DNA of 64,000 nt from Paraburkholderia nodosa. GTDB taxonomy: Bacteria; Pseudomonadota; Gammaproteobacteria; Burkholderiales; Burkholderiaceae. The position numbers and the translations under genes were made by a program. Within the stretch, counting starts at the first letter, position 1. The number at the start of each line of letters is the position of its first letter. The DNA lies in assembly GCF_001718195.1 (NCBI RefSeq), contig NZ_MCNV01000008.1, positions 245,807 through 309,806 of the forward strand. Direction: 5' to 3'. Below are positions 44,469 through 51,177 of this stretch, piece by piece. A model generated the notes under the pieces. That model worked only from the letters and a program-made list of their open reading frames with translations. It made no database searches and was not told the DNA's origin.

Positions 44469-44773
44469 GCCGAAGCGCTATGGCCGCGAGAGACGGCAAA
44501 CCGCGACGCGAATGCGCGGCCGCCCGTCGCCGCTCATTCGAACCGTTCAAGGCAGCAGGCAAACGCGCTGATGGCGAAGAACCGTCAAGCCATCATCTCT
44601 CAGGATTCGCCTTGTATGCGCAGCGCGCTGTCTGTCGAAACTGGTCGGCAACGCCAGGCAAGCCCTGTCCGGCGATTCAATCAACGAGCGGTTTACGCGG
44701 GCGATCCTGTGCAAAAAAATGCGGTTGTACGCCTGTTGTGCTAACATGACGTACATCTGAAGGAGAAATTCTC
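44469..44773. other. 305-base left flank of the accessory island
   Basis: No recognisable gene; a plus-strand frame at 44480-44749 gives 89 residues with no familiar motif. The right end holds the promoter and dyad of the DUF1778/GNAT module. No tRNA or attachment-site-like repeat was seen. Confidence 0.45.
44726..44755. promoter_or_regulatory. Promoter and operator of the DUF1778/GNAT module
   Basis: TGTACG (44726-44731) and CGTACA (44750-44755), perfect arms separated by 18 bases, flank TAACAT (44742-44747), a plausible -10 box. A ribbon-helix-helix antitoxin bound here would block RNA polymerase. Confidence 0.6.
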
Positions 44774-45049
44774 ATGAGCACGACTACCCGTTCCGCCCGC
44801 CTAGGTTTGCGAGCCACGCCGCAGCAGGAGGCAGTACTGCGCCGCGCAGCCGAGATCGCGCACAAATCAATGACCGATTTCATTCTCGACAGTGCCTGCC
44901 AGGTTGCCGAACGAACCCTGCTCGACCAGCGTTTATTCCTCGTAACTGAAAGCCAATCGCAAGCGCTGCTCGACATGCTTGATCGGCCGGCACAGGACAA
45001 CGCGGGCTTGAAGGAGTTGTTCTCTCGAACGGCGCCTTGGGAAAACTGA
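44774..45049 (+). CDS. DUF1778 ribbon-helix-helix antitoxin (TacA-like)
   Basis: A 91-residue protein. RSARLGLRATPQQEAVLRRAAEIAHKSMTDFILDSACQVAERTLLDQ is the DUF1778 ribbon-helix-helix; the C-terminal part (FLVTESQSQALLDMLDRPAQDNAGLKELFSR) is the toxin-binding segment with the usual D-x-P and L-x-x-L-F pattern. It represses its own operon and neutralises the acetyltransferase encoded next, whose start it overlaps (TGATG). AAGGAG precedes the ATG. The module looks intact. Confidence 0.9.
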   Translation: MSTTTRSARLGLRATPQQEAVLRRAAEIAHKSMTDFILDSACQVAERTLLDQRLFLVTESQSQALLDMLDRPAQDNAGLKELFSRTAPWEN

Positions 45050-45576
45050 TGCCGCTGTCTCCGCCGCAAGCACTAGCCGCAAGCCATGTATTGGAAGACT
45101 TCGATTGTGGCAAGCCGGGCCTGAATGACTGGCTCCTGCGCCACGCACGCCAGGCTCAGGCGAGCGGTTCGGCCAAGACCTTCGTCGTCGCCGACGGTCA
45201 ACGTCTCGCAGGGTTCTACAGCCTGGCTGTAGGGCAAATTGACACCCTGGAGGCGCCTGACCGGGTACGCAAAGGGATGGGAGCCTATCCCGTTCCCGTT
45301 GTAATCCTGGCTCGGCTTGCGGTAACGATGCAGGACCATGGGCGTGGAATCGGGATCGGCATGCTCCAAGACGCAATCCGGCGTACCGTTGCCATCTCCG
45401 AACAAGCCGGGGTTCGCGCGCTGCTGACACACCCGATCGATGCGGATGCAGAGCGCTTCTATCTGCGTTTCGGATTTGAAGCTTCGCCGGCGCAAGAAAA
45501 GCAATTGCTTCTGTTGCTCAAAGATGCTCGGCAATTGCTCATGCCCGCAGTATCAGGCAAACAGAAGTCGAGATAA
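45049..45576 (+). CDS. GNAT-family acetyltransferase toxin (TacT-like)
   Basis: A 175-residue GNAT. FDCGKPGLNDWLLRHARQAQ at the N terminus, VVILARLAVTMQDHGRGIGIGMLQDA (the acetyl-CoA loop with R-G-x-G) and AERFYLRFGFEASP, with the catalytic Tyr, are the marks of TacT/AtaT-type toxins, which acetylate the amino group of charged tRNAs and stop translation. The start at 45049 overlaps the antitoxin stop; a TTG twelve bases earlier is possible. Catalytic residues are intact. The tRNA target cannot be read from sequence. Confidence 0.9.
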   Translation: MPLSPPQALAASHVLEDFDCGKPGLNDWLLRHARQAQASGSAKTFVVADGQRLAGFYSLAVGQIDTLEAPDRVRKGMGAYPVPVVILARLAVTMQDHGRGIGIGMLQDAIRRTVAISEQAGVRALLTHPIDADAERFYLRFGFEASPAQEKQLLLLLKDARQLLMPAVSGKQKSR

Positions 45577-45883
45577 CCTCGCCATTAACTACTAACGTCT
45601 CGCTACAGCCCGCGTAACACGACTGCCCAGGCGCAAGCCTTGCCGGACAAACCTTCCGAACCAAACTCAACGCAGTCGCTCGGCACACCGAAAGGATTCT
45701 GTCGTCGGCACCGCCGAAACAGCGTAGCTGAGCGCTGCGGTAAGCGACGCTGCGTGGCTGTCTTTCGCTCGTCGGCAAGTCGTCCATCGGGCGACTCTGC
45801 AACCCGTAGCTGCTTTGCATCCGGCGCGTCGAGTATCGGCCCTCCGGCCTACTCGATCCGGACTACGCCGCGGCAATTCGCAA
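45577..45883. other. 307-base spacer with repeat copy A
   Basis: No recognisable gene. It contains the left copy of a 52-base repeat (45661-45712). Minus-strand frames through it include GADDRILSVCRA, similar to a frame through the second copy, which hints at a degraded coding element. Confidence 0.45.
45661..45712. repeat. Copy A of a 52-base island repeat
   Basis: Aligns without gaps to 47328-47379 with 44 of 52 identities; the last 19 bases (GGATTCTGTCGTCGGCACC) are identical. On the minus strand both copies encode GADDRI-x-SV-x-RA. Origin unknown. Confidence 0.7.
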
Positions 45884-46384
45884 TCAGGAAGCCGCTCCCC
45901 CATCGTTCGTCAACGCTTTCAACGCCCGCTCCGGAGACACCGGTCCCTTGTAAAGCGGGCTACATGGCGTGCACGCCAGTTTTAGCGACAACTCGATGAG
46001 TTCGGTCGGTTTGTCGTCGGCGCGGTAGGCTTCGGCGAGACGCGCGAACTCCGTCATGATGCCGACAACGCTGCGATTTTGTGTCTTCGTGTATTTGACG
46101 ACCTGCATTTCGCTCACTTCCGAGTCGATAAACGAACGCGGCACTCCGTGCGGGGCCAAAATTTGCGCCAGAGCCGCAGGGAACCTGGCCGTCAGGGTGG
46201 CCGCCGGAGCCAAAGGCATCAGCACCGGCAATAGCGTTTGCTCATTCACCAGCAGCGCGACCTGAGGCCGCCATGGCAAAACAGTTGCGTACCAATTGCC
46301 GAGCTTCGTCGTGCTGCTTCCAGCCTCGACCATGTCGGATTTCAGCCGTTTGAGCAGCTTGTGAGTGCAGTAGAGATAGAGCAT
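45884..46384 (-). CDS. DUF6933-type protein
   Basis: A 166-residue protein starting MLYLYCTHKLLKRLKSDM, the pattern of the DUF6933 family (short proteins beginning with a strand and a CTxKLL motif). GNWYATVLPWRPQVALLVNEQTLLPVLMPLAP is a hydrophobic beta-rich core. The longer frame (46492) has no better start and no clear ribosome site is seen for either. Function is unknown. Such genes occur as stand-alone accessory genes; its place among toxin-antitoxin modules is suggestive but no partner gene is evident. The gene is convergent with the GNAT operon and divergent from the HigBA-like locus. Confidence 0.6.
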   Translation of the reverse strand: MLYLYCTHKLLKRLKSDMVEAGSSTTKLGNWYATVLPWRPQVALLVNEQTLLPVLMPLAPAATLTARFPAALAQILAPHGVPRSFIDSEVSEMQVVKYTKTQNRSVVGIMTEFARLAEAYRADDKPTELIELSLKLACTPCSPLYKGPVSPERALKALTNDGGAAS

Positions 46385-46515
46385 AGAAAGGGGAGCAACC
46401 TCGTACCAGGAGAAGATGTACGCCGAGCTAACATCGCGTACCTCCAACCGACTCCGGTGCGATGAGCGGTAGGCCCAAGCATGGTTCGGCACGGCTCACC
46501 GAAGCATGCCCCTGC

Positions 46516-46540
46516 AATTATACGCAGGTAGCGTATAATT
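46516..46540. promoter_or_regulatory. Perfect 25-bp operator over the -10 box of the HigBA-like locus
   Basis: AATTATACGC (46516-46525), spacer AGGTA, GCGTATAATT (46531-46540). The right arm contains TATAAT (46534-46539), a consensus -10. Its predicted start point falls on or next to the toxin ATG (46546), implying a leaderless message. The expected binder is the XRE antitoxin at 46887. Confidence 0.75.
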
Positions 46541-46545
46541 TATTG

Positions 46546-46890
46546 ATGCAAGCGACCTTCATTGAACTGCCGCCGTTTTCCCGTGAGCGCGAGAGCTACC
46601 TGGCGGATGACGAGTACGCCGTCCTGCAGAAAGAGCTACTGGCTAATCCCGAGGCTGGCGACAAGATCAAGGGAGCCGGTAGTCTGCGGAAGTAGAGGTT
46701 CGCCGACAAACGCGGCCAGAAAGGCAAACGCGGTGGCCTGCCAGTGATCTGTTACTACTGGGTCAGCGGTTATCAATTCTGGTTGTTCACACTGTACGAC
46801 AAGGACGAAATGGCAGACCTCTCCCGTGACGCGCGCAAAGCCTTCGCGAAGCGACTGAAAAGAGAGGTCACGATACGGAGCAAGCAATGA
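46546..46890 (+). pseudogene. higB: HigB/RelE-type toxin gene with in-frame nonsense codon
   Basis: The frame reads through 114 codons to the TGA at 46888-46890, with one internal TAG at 46693-46695. The upstream half (MQATFIELPPFSRERESYLADDEYAVLQKELLANPEAGDKIKGAGSLRK) and the downstream half (RFADKRGQKGKRGGLPVICYYWVSGYQFWLFTLYDKDEMADLSRD) join without any shift into a complete RelE/HigB-like toxin; relatives usually have an Ile, Val or Leu at the TAG position, so TTG to TAG would be a single change. The final TGA overlaps the antitoxin ATG. No ribosome site precedes the first ATG. The toxin is presumably inactive unless TAG is read through or the base is a sequencing error. Confidence 0.85.
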
Positions 46891-47201
46891 AGAAGCGAAA
46901 TCTGTTTGCTGAATTGACCGAGGATCTCGACGCTCTTGCTGGCGAGCGCGAAGGGAAAATCACGCTGCGCAAGATCAAGGCCGATGTGCCCGATACGCTC
47001 GAAGTTTCGCCGGCAGAAATCAAGGCCGTGCGCGAAGCCTCTCACGCGTCGCAAGCCGTCATGGCCCGAAGCCTGCGCATCAATGTGCGCACGTATCAGA
47101 ATTGGGAACAAGGCAAGGCCAAGCCCAACGCACAGGCGGCCACGCTGATCCGACTGGTCGCCAAGCACCCGGAAACGCTTCAGATGCTGGAAGCGCTCTG
47201 A
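46887..47201 (+). CDS. higA: HigA-type XRE-family antitoxin
   Basis: A 104-residue protein. EVSPAEIKAVREASHASQAVMARSLRINVRTYQNWEQGKAKPNAQAATLIRLVAKHPETL is a helix-turn-helix of the XRE class, as in HigA/MqsA-like antitoxins that neutralise RelE-type toxins and repress from palindromes. The N-terminal 35 residues (MKKRNLFAELTEDLDALAGEREGK) are the toxin-binding segment. It is coupled to the broken toxin gene by ATGA. The gene is intact, so it may survive as an orphan regulator of its own perfect operator. Confidence 0.88.
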   Translation: MKKRNLFAELTEDLDALAGEREGKITLRKIKADVPDTLEVSPAEIKAVREASHASQAVMARSLRINVRTYQNWEQGKAKPNAQAATLIRLVAKHPETLQMLEAL

Positions 47202-47446
47202 ACGATTGCGGGCAACGTCCACCATCGACTGTCGTCGTCCCGCCCCAAGCACCGTAACGCGACGATATTTCTGACGGTATACGAGCTGCTTTTCTTGATC
47301 CCGTCTATGTGGGACTTGGCGTTCCCGCCAGACTCAACATGATCGCGCGGTACACCGAACGGATTCTGTCGTCGGCACCTATAGGACGCCCATAGCATGT
47401 CAAACCAGCGGGAATTTCGAAATTAACCGTGCGTCCTAGCGTCGAC
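47202..47446. other. 245-base spacer with repeat copy B
   Basis: Between the antitoxin and the end of the Doc fragment. No gene is recognised; it holds the second copy of the 52-base repeat. Confidence 0.45.
47328..47379. repeat. Copy B of the 52-base island repeat
   Basis: See copy A at 45661-45712: same strand and length, 44 of 52 bases identical, 1.67 kb apart. Flanking sequences on both sides do not align further by eye. Confidence 0.7.
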
Positions 47447-47644
47447 TTACTCGGCGATCCGCTGTCGGAACCACTCCGCCAGCGCAGCTTCGTCGAGCAC
47501 GCCAGCAGCAACCATTTCCATGGTCCTAACGGCGTCGGCCGGATCAAACTTCAACCGATAGCCGTTATCTGCAAGGAAAAGCCGGGCAACCACCCAAGCG
47601 GTTCTCTTGTTGCCGTCCGCAAAGCCATGATTCCGCGCCACCAC
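47447..47644 (-). pseudogene. 5'-truncated Doc/Fic-family toxin gene
   Basis: The remaining 65 residues, MVARNHGFADGNKRTAWVVARLFLADNGYRLKF to EWFRQRIAE, cover the Fic motif HGFADGNKRTA and the C terminus of a Doc-type toxin (a kinase of EF-Tu in Doc itself), but the normal N-terminal half of about 60 residues is absent. The same frame continues upstream to a TGA that is the stop of the neighbouring gene, so the toxin's start has been replaced by foreign sequence. No antitoxin (Phd-type) gene is seen. It is likely inactive, since the N-terminal part of the fold is missing, although the catalytic loop itself is intact. Confidence 0.85.
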
Positions 47645-47653
47645 AGTCGGTGT

Positions 47654-48178
47654 TCAGGGACAGAAAGATGGCCATCCCGTTCGGGACGCAGTGGCGTGAA
47701 TGCCAATGGCCCAATGACCGGCGATGCTCTTGAAGTTGGTGCGAACGCGGTCGGCCGGTTTGCACCACGGCGCCGGGTCGCGTGCATACTCGATCGTGGT
47801 GCCGGAGGCGTGCGACGCCTTTGCGCGGTGAACCAAGATGTGCCGACCGACTTCCATCTCGGCGTTGTAGTCGACCAGCAGCAAGGCGACGTCGGGAATG
47901 TCAGCCACGCGGCTGACCTCCTTGTAGACGGTTGCAACGAGTCCAAGCTGGGCGAGTAGCGCGGCGATCTGCGTCTCGCCGAGGTAGTACGGCCCCCGTG
48001 CAGGATGCTTTGTCTTGGCGACAGCGATCTCCCTCACTTCTTCGATCGTCTTGCCCGAGAGCATCGCGGCGCACGCAAAGACATCGTCGAAGTCGTTGGT
48101 CTGCGCGACGAACGGGAACGCAGGCGTGAAGGTCGTCGGTGCGCCCTCAACTGTGGTTGGAATTGTGATAGCAGCCAT
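47654..48178 (-). CDS. Putative papain/C39-like cysteine protease-fold protein
   Basis: A 174-residue cytosolic protein with no recognised name. Gln26 and Cys36 (AQTNDFDDVFACAAMLSGKT), His113 (GRHILVHRA) and Asp134 (YARDPAPW) are spaced as the oxyanion Gln and the Cys-His-Asp triad of papain/C39-like peptidases. ATG 48178 has AGGAGC six bases upstream; the longer frame (48217) has no support. It runs on past the family-like part to TGA 47656-47654, and the last dozen residues (ATASRTGWPSFCP) may be foreign. The Doc fragment follows in the same frame, so a recombination joint lies near its 3' end. Its substrate is unknown; the island setting suggests a defence or toxin-like role, which is a guess. 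Confidence 0.55.
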   Translation of the reverse strand: MAAITIPTTVEGAPTTFTPAFPFVAQTNDFDDVFACAAMLSGKTIEEVREIAVAKTKHPARGPYYLGETQIAALLAQLGLVATVYKEVSRVADIPDVALLLVDYNAEMEVGRHILVHRAKASHASGTTIEYARDPAPWCKPADRVRTNFKSIAGHWAIGIHATASRTGWPSFCP

Positions 48179-48575
48179 GGAAGCTCCTGAAAACGCGAAA
48201 AATAGAGCGCGCAGCAACGCCTGCCGGCGGCATCGGACACTTCGGGCAGATCAGAGAAAGAAAAGTGAGGCGAAAATCCGGCAAATTTCCTGCGGATTCG
48301 CTCTGGCATGCGTTGCGGCGCGCGCGGCGAGCCGAGAACCGGCGAATTGACGGTTTTTCGACCGTATCGTCATTTAATAAGGACCATATCGCCCTCTCAA
48401 CGGCCAAATAACTTTGGTTAGGCACGTGAAAGCCCCCGAATTTCCAGCGTTTCGGACGGGGCCGGACGTCCTGTTTTCTCCGTTTCGACGCATCCAGCGC
48501 GCCGAGGGACAGCGATTCCGACCGTATTATTGTTTTATAATAGAGTCTGTTGCTGATCAATAATCGAGGTGTGTG
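48179..48575. promoter_or_regulatory. 397-base divergent region of the protease-like gene and the RHH/RelE module
   Basis: No credible gene. It is less GC-rich than its surroundings, with AT pockets near 48360-48420 and 48520-48570. The right end carries the RHH/RelE promoter and dyad; the left end should hold the promoter of the protease-like gene. Confidence 0.45.
48525..48542. promoter_or_regulatory. Promoter and operator of the RHH/RelE module
   Basis: TATTAT (48525-48530) and ATAATA (48537-48542) are perfect arms six bases apart; the right arm overlaps TATAAT (48536-48541), a consensus -10 box 34 bases before the antitoxin ATG. Confidence 0.6.
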
Positions 48576-48845
48576 ATGGTTGCTGAGACTCGAACGCTGA
48601 CTGCCCAAGTGCCGGTCGAACTGGCAGAAGAAGTGGACGCTCTGTCAGAGCAGATCGAGCGGCCGCGGCAGTGGATCATCAAGAAAGCGTTGGTCCAGTA
48701 CCTCGCGCGCGAGGCCGAAAAGCGTCGTCTGATTCAGGAGGGCCTAGACGACGTTACCGCCGGGCGCTTCGTGTCAATGGAGCAGGCTCGTGCGTGGGCA
48801 AACAGCCTCGGCACGGATAACGAACTGCCGGTGCCGAAAGCGTGA
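48576..48845 (+). CDS. Ribbon-helix-helix (CopG/RelB-like) antitoxin
   Basis: An 89-residue protein. RTLTAQVPVELAEEVDALSEQIERPRQWIIKKALVQYLAREAEKR is the ribbon-helix-helix; the acidic C-terminal EGLDDVTAGRFVSMEQARAWANSLG binds the toxin. ATG 48576 is chosen (a GTG precedes it). Its TGA overlaps the GTG start of the RelE gene. Module looks intact; it should repress from the dyad just upstream. Confidence 0.85.
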   Translation: MVAETRTLTAQVPVELAEEVDALSEQIERPRQWIIKKALVQYLAREAEKRRLIQEGLDDVTAGRFVSMEQARAWANSLGTDNELPVPKA

Positions 48846-49165
48846 GCGTCAAGGTCATCCCCACCGGCAAGGCGATGTCAGACCTTGAAGTCATTGCCAG
48901 GCACGTCAAAAAGTTCAATGATGCCGCCACTGCTCGCAAGGTCGTCAATGCGTTGCTCGATGAGGCGGAACGACTCGGACAGGACCACTTCCACCGGCTG
49001 GGCGAAGAGCTCGACGGATACGACGGACCACCGGCTCGCGAGGTACATCGCTGGGTCTGTCTCGCGGGCCGATACGAACTGCACTACGAGGTTTTGCCGC
49101 CGTATGCAGAAGAGCCCGCGACCATTGCTATCCTTCGCGTATGGGACACTCGACAGGACCGTTGA
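48842..49165 (+). CDS. RelE/ParE-family toxin
   Basis: A 107-residue protein with a GTG start overlapping the antitoxin stop. SVKVIPTGKAMSDLEVIARHVKKFNDAATARKVVNALLDEAERLG is the N-terminal helical pair; RWVCLAGRYELHYEVLPP and ATIAILRVWDTRQDR are the RelE/ParE core strands, and the final WxxRQ(D)R is typical. Whether it cuts mRNA (RelE) or inhibits gyrase (ParE) cannot be decided. Confidence 0.87.
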   Translation: MSVKVIPTGKAMSDLEVIARHVKKFNDAATARKVVNALLDEAERLGQDHFHRLGEELDGYDGPPAREVHRWVCLAGRYELHYEVLPPYAEEPATIAILRVWDTRQDR

Positions 49166-49179
49166 AGGAGCAACTGTAA

Positions 49180-49302
49180 ATGGGTTATTACATTCGCACC
49201 TTCGCGACCTTGAACCACGAAGGTTCACAGGCTTGGAAAATCGAAGACGACGTCGCCATCCGGATCGGAGTCTCTAACCCTGAACGGAGCCCGGGTTCCT
49301 AG
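49180..49302 (+). CDS. Short open frame after the RelE gene, cut by the IS remnant
   Basis: Forty codons from ATG 49180 (GGAG eleven bases upstream) to TAG 49300-49302, beginning MGYYIRTFATLNHEGSQAW. It starts 15 bases after the toxin stop and ends exactly where IS5-type sequence begins, so it may be the 5' stub of a third gene truncated by the element. No known family was recognised. Confidence 0.3.
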   Translation: MGYYIRTFATLNHEGSQAWKIEDDVAIRIGVSNPERSPGS

Positions 49303-49799
49303 GCCAAGGGCAAAGCGCGCACGCCGTACGAATTCGGCGTCAAGGTGTCGATCACGACGACCCACAAGGAAGGCTCGTGATCGGAGCGCGCTCGATGCCG
49401 GGCAATCCGTATGACGGCCATACGCTGGCCGAGGCACTGGAGCAGGCGGCAATCCTAAGCGACGTGAAGCCGGAAGTGGCCGTTGTTGATCGAGGCTACA
49501 AGGGTGTCGCCGTAGATGGCGTGAAGATCTATCACCCGGGATTGCGACGCGGAATTACGCGGAACCTGCGCGCGATGATCCGACGGCGAAGCGCGATCGA
49601 GCCGGCCATCGGTCACATGAAGGCCGACGGCAAACTCGATCGGAACTGGCTCAAAGGCGCACTCGGCGATGCGATGCACGCGGTGCTGTGCGGCGCCGGC
49701 CACAACCTGCGCATGATCCTCAGAAAGCTGCGGCTTTTTTACGCCCTCATTCTGATCGCTTTGCGCAACCGCTCGCCCACTGTCGTCTTCACGGCATGA
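49303..49799 (+). pseudogene. IS5-family transposase remnant, 5'-truncated and frameshifted
   Basis: KGKARTPYEFGVKVSITTTHKEG is read in one frame up to about 49375, and VIGARSMPGNPYDGHTLAEALEQ continues from 49377 in another. The family reads KEGLV(I)GxRSMPGNPYDGHTL without a break, so one base has been lost in the Leu codon near 49374. The rest (VAVVDRGYKGV, the AIEPAIGHMKADGKLDRNWLKG block with the DDE Glu, ending NLRMILRKL) is the C-terminal half of an IS5-type DDE transposase. The N-terminal half is missing, and no terminal inverted repeats were recognised. It indicates past IS activity at this site. Confidence 0.88.
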
Positions 49800-50003
49800 T
49801 GGCCGCGCCGCGCAAAACGAATTATAAGGTCCGACTAAGAACTCCAGTTACTGCTTCCCGTCGACTATCAAATTTAAAGGAGAAGTTCGATCCTGGCGGG
49901 CAAGCAATTTTCCCGGATCCGCTTTCCGCAGGAGTAAAACGACGTCCGCCGCTGGAGTCGGCAGTCCATTCATCCAGATTTCCATGACCACGCGACGCGC
50001 CAT

Positions 50004-51152
50004 TCACGCTCGGGAGATGCTGCGCCAGACGCCACCCGCCGCGCTGCTTGCCAGCACGGCGTCGATAAAGCGCAGTCCCTCCACGCCGTCGTCGACCGTC
50101 GTCAATAGCCGGCTTGCGCTCGGCGCGGGCTCACCGGCCTCGCGCGCGAGGATCTGCGCGGCTGCGTCGCGATAGAGCTGCGCGAACGCTTCGAGATAGC
50201 CTTCCGGATGCCCCGGCGGCACGCGCGTCGCGTGCCGTGCGGCGGCCCCCGTCACGCGGCCGCGCGTGAGCCGCTGCGCCTCGCCGCCCTGCGGCGTGAA
50301 CCACAGCAGGTTGGGCTCCTCCTGATCGAACGCGAGGCTTGCCTTCGTGCCATATACGCGCAGCCGCAACGCGTTCTCCGCGCCGCTCGCCACCTGGCTC
50401 GCCCACAGCATGCCGCGCGCGCCGTTGGCGTAGCGCAGCATGGCCTGCACGTGATCGTCCACGCGGCGGCCCGGCACGAAGGTGTGCACTTCGGCCGCAA
50501 GCGCTTCCGGCACGAGCGCACTCACGAAGGCCGCCAGCTGATAGGCATGCGTGCCGATGTCGCCCAGACACCCCGCCGGGCCCGCGAGCGCGGGATCCGT
50601 GCGCCACATCGCCTGGCGGTTCGCGCCACTGCGCTCGACCGGATTGGCGAGCCAGTCCTGCGCATACTCGACCTGCACGATGCGCACCTCGCCAATCTCA
50701 CCCGCCGCGACCATCTCGCGCGCATGCCGCACGAGCGGATAGCCCGAATACGTATGCGTGAGCGCGAATACGAGATTCGCGTCGCGCGCGTGCCTGGCGA
50801 GCGCTTCGCCCTCGGCGAGCGAGACCGCGAGCGGCTTGTCGCAGATCACGTGGATGCCCGCCTCCATGAACGCATGCGCCACCGGCGCGTGCAGATGGTT
50901 CGGCGTGACGATGGCCACCGCATCGATGCCGTCCTCGCGCGCGCCTTCCACGCTCGCCATCTCGCGCCAGTCGGCGTAGCTGCGCGCGAGGCCGAGCGCC
51001 TCGGCGCTCGACTGCGCGCGCGCCGCATCGGACGACAGTGCGCCCGCGACGAGTTCGAAACCATCGTCGAGACGCGCCGCGATGCGATGCACGGCGCCAA
51101 TGAACGCCCCCTCGCCGCCGCCGACCATCCCGAGCCTGAGTCTTCGAGTCAT
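50004..51152 (-). CDS. Gfo/Idh/MocA-family oxidoreductase
   Basis: A 382-residue NAD(P)-dependent oxidoreductase. LRLGMVGGGEGAFIGAVHRIAARLDD is the Rossmann loop; DAVAIVTPNHLHAPVAHAFMEAGIHVICDKPLAVSLAEGEAL carries the conserved K-P of the family. The C-terminal beta domain has GDIGTHAYQLAAFVSA. It probably oxidises a sugar or polyol (inositol-like) in the pathway fed by the transporter upstream. It is the last gene of the LacI-linked operon, 25 bases after the isomerase gene. No terminator was found before the IS remnant. Confidence 0.92.
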   Translation of the reverse strand: MTRRLRLGMVGGGEGAFIGAVHRIAARLDDGFELVAGALSSDAARAQSSAEALGLARSYADWREMASVEGAREDGIDAVAIVTPNHLHAPVAHAFMEAGIHVICDKPLAVSLAEGEALARHARDANLVFALTHTYSGYPLVRHAREMVAAGEIGEVRIVQVEYAQDWLANPVERSGANRQAMWRTDPALAGPAGCLGDIGTHAYQLAAFVSALVPEALAAEVHTFVPGRRVDDHVQAMLRYANGARGMLWASQVASGAENALRLRVYGTKASLAFDQEEPNLLWFTPQGGEAQRLTRGRVTGAAARHATRVPPGHPEGYLEAFAQLYRDAAAQILAREAGEPAPSASRLLTTVDDGVEGLRFIDAVLASSAAGGVWRSISRA

Positions 51153-51177
51153 TGCGTGTCTCCTGCGAGAATCTCGT

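Noticed and set aside
44480..44749. An 89-codon frame before the DUF1778 gene
   Set aside because: No motif and runs into the module's promoter.
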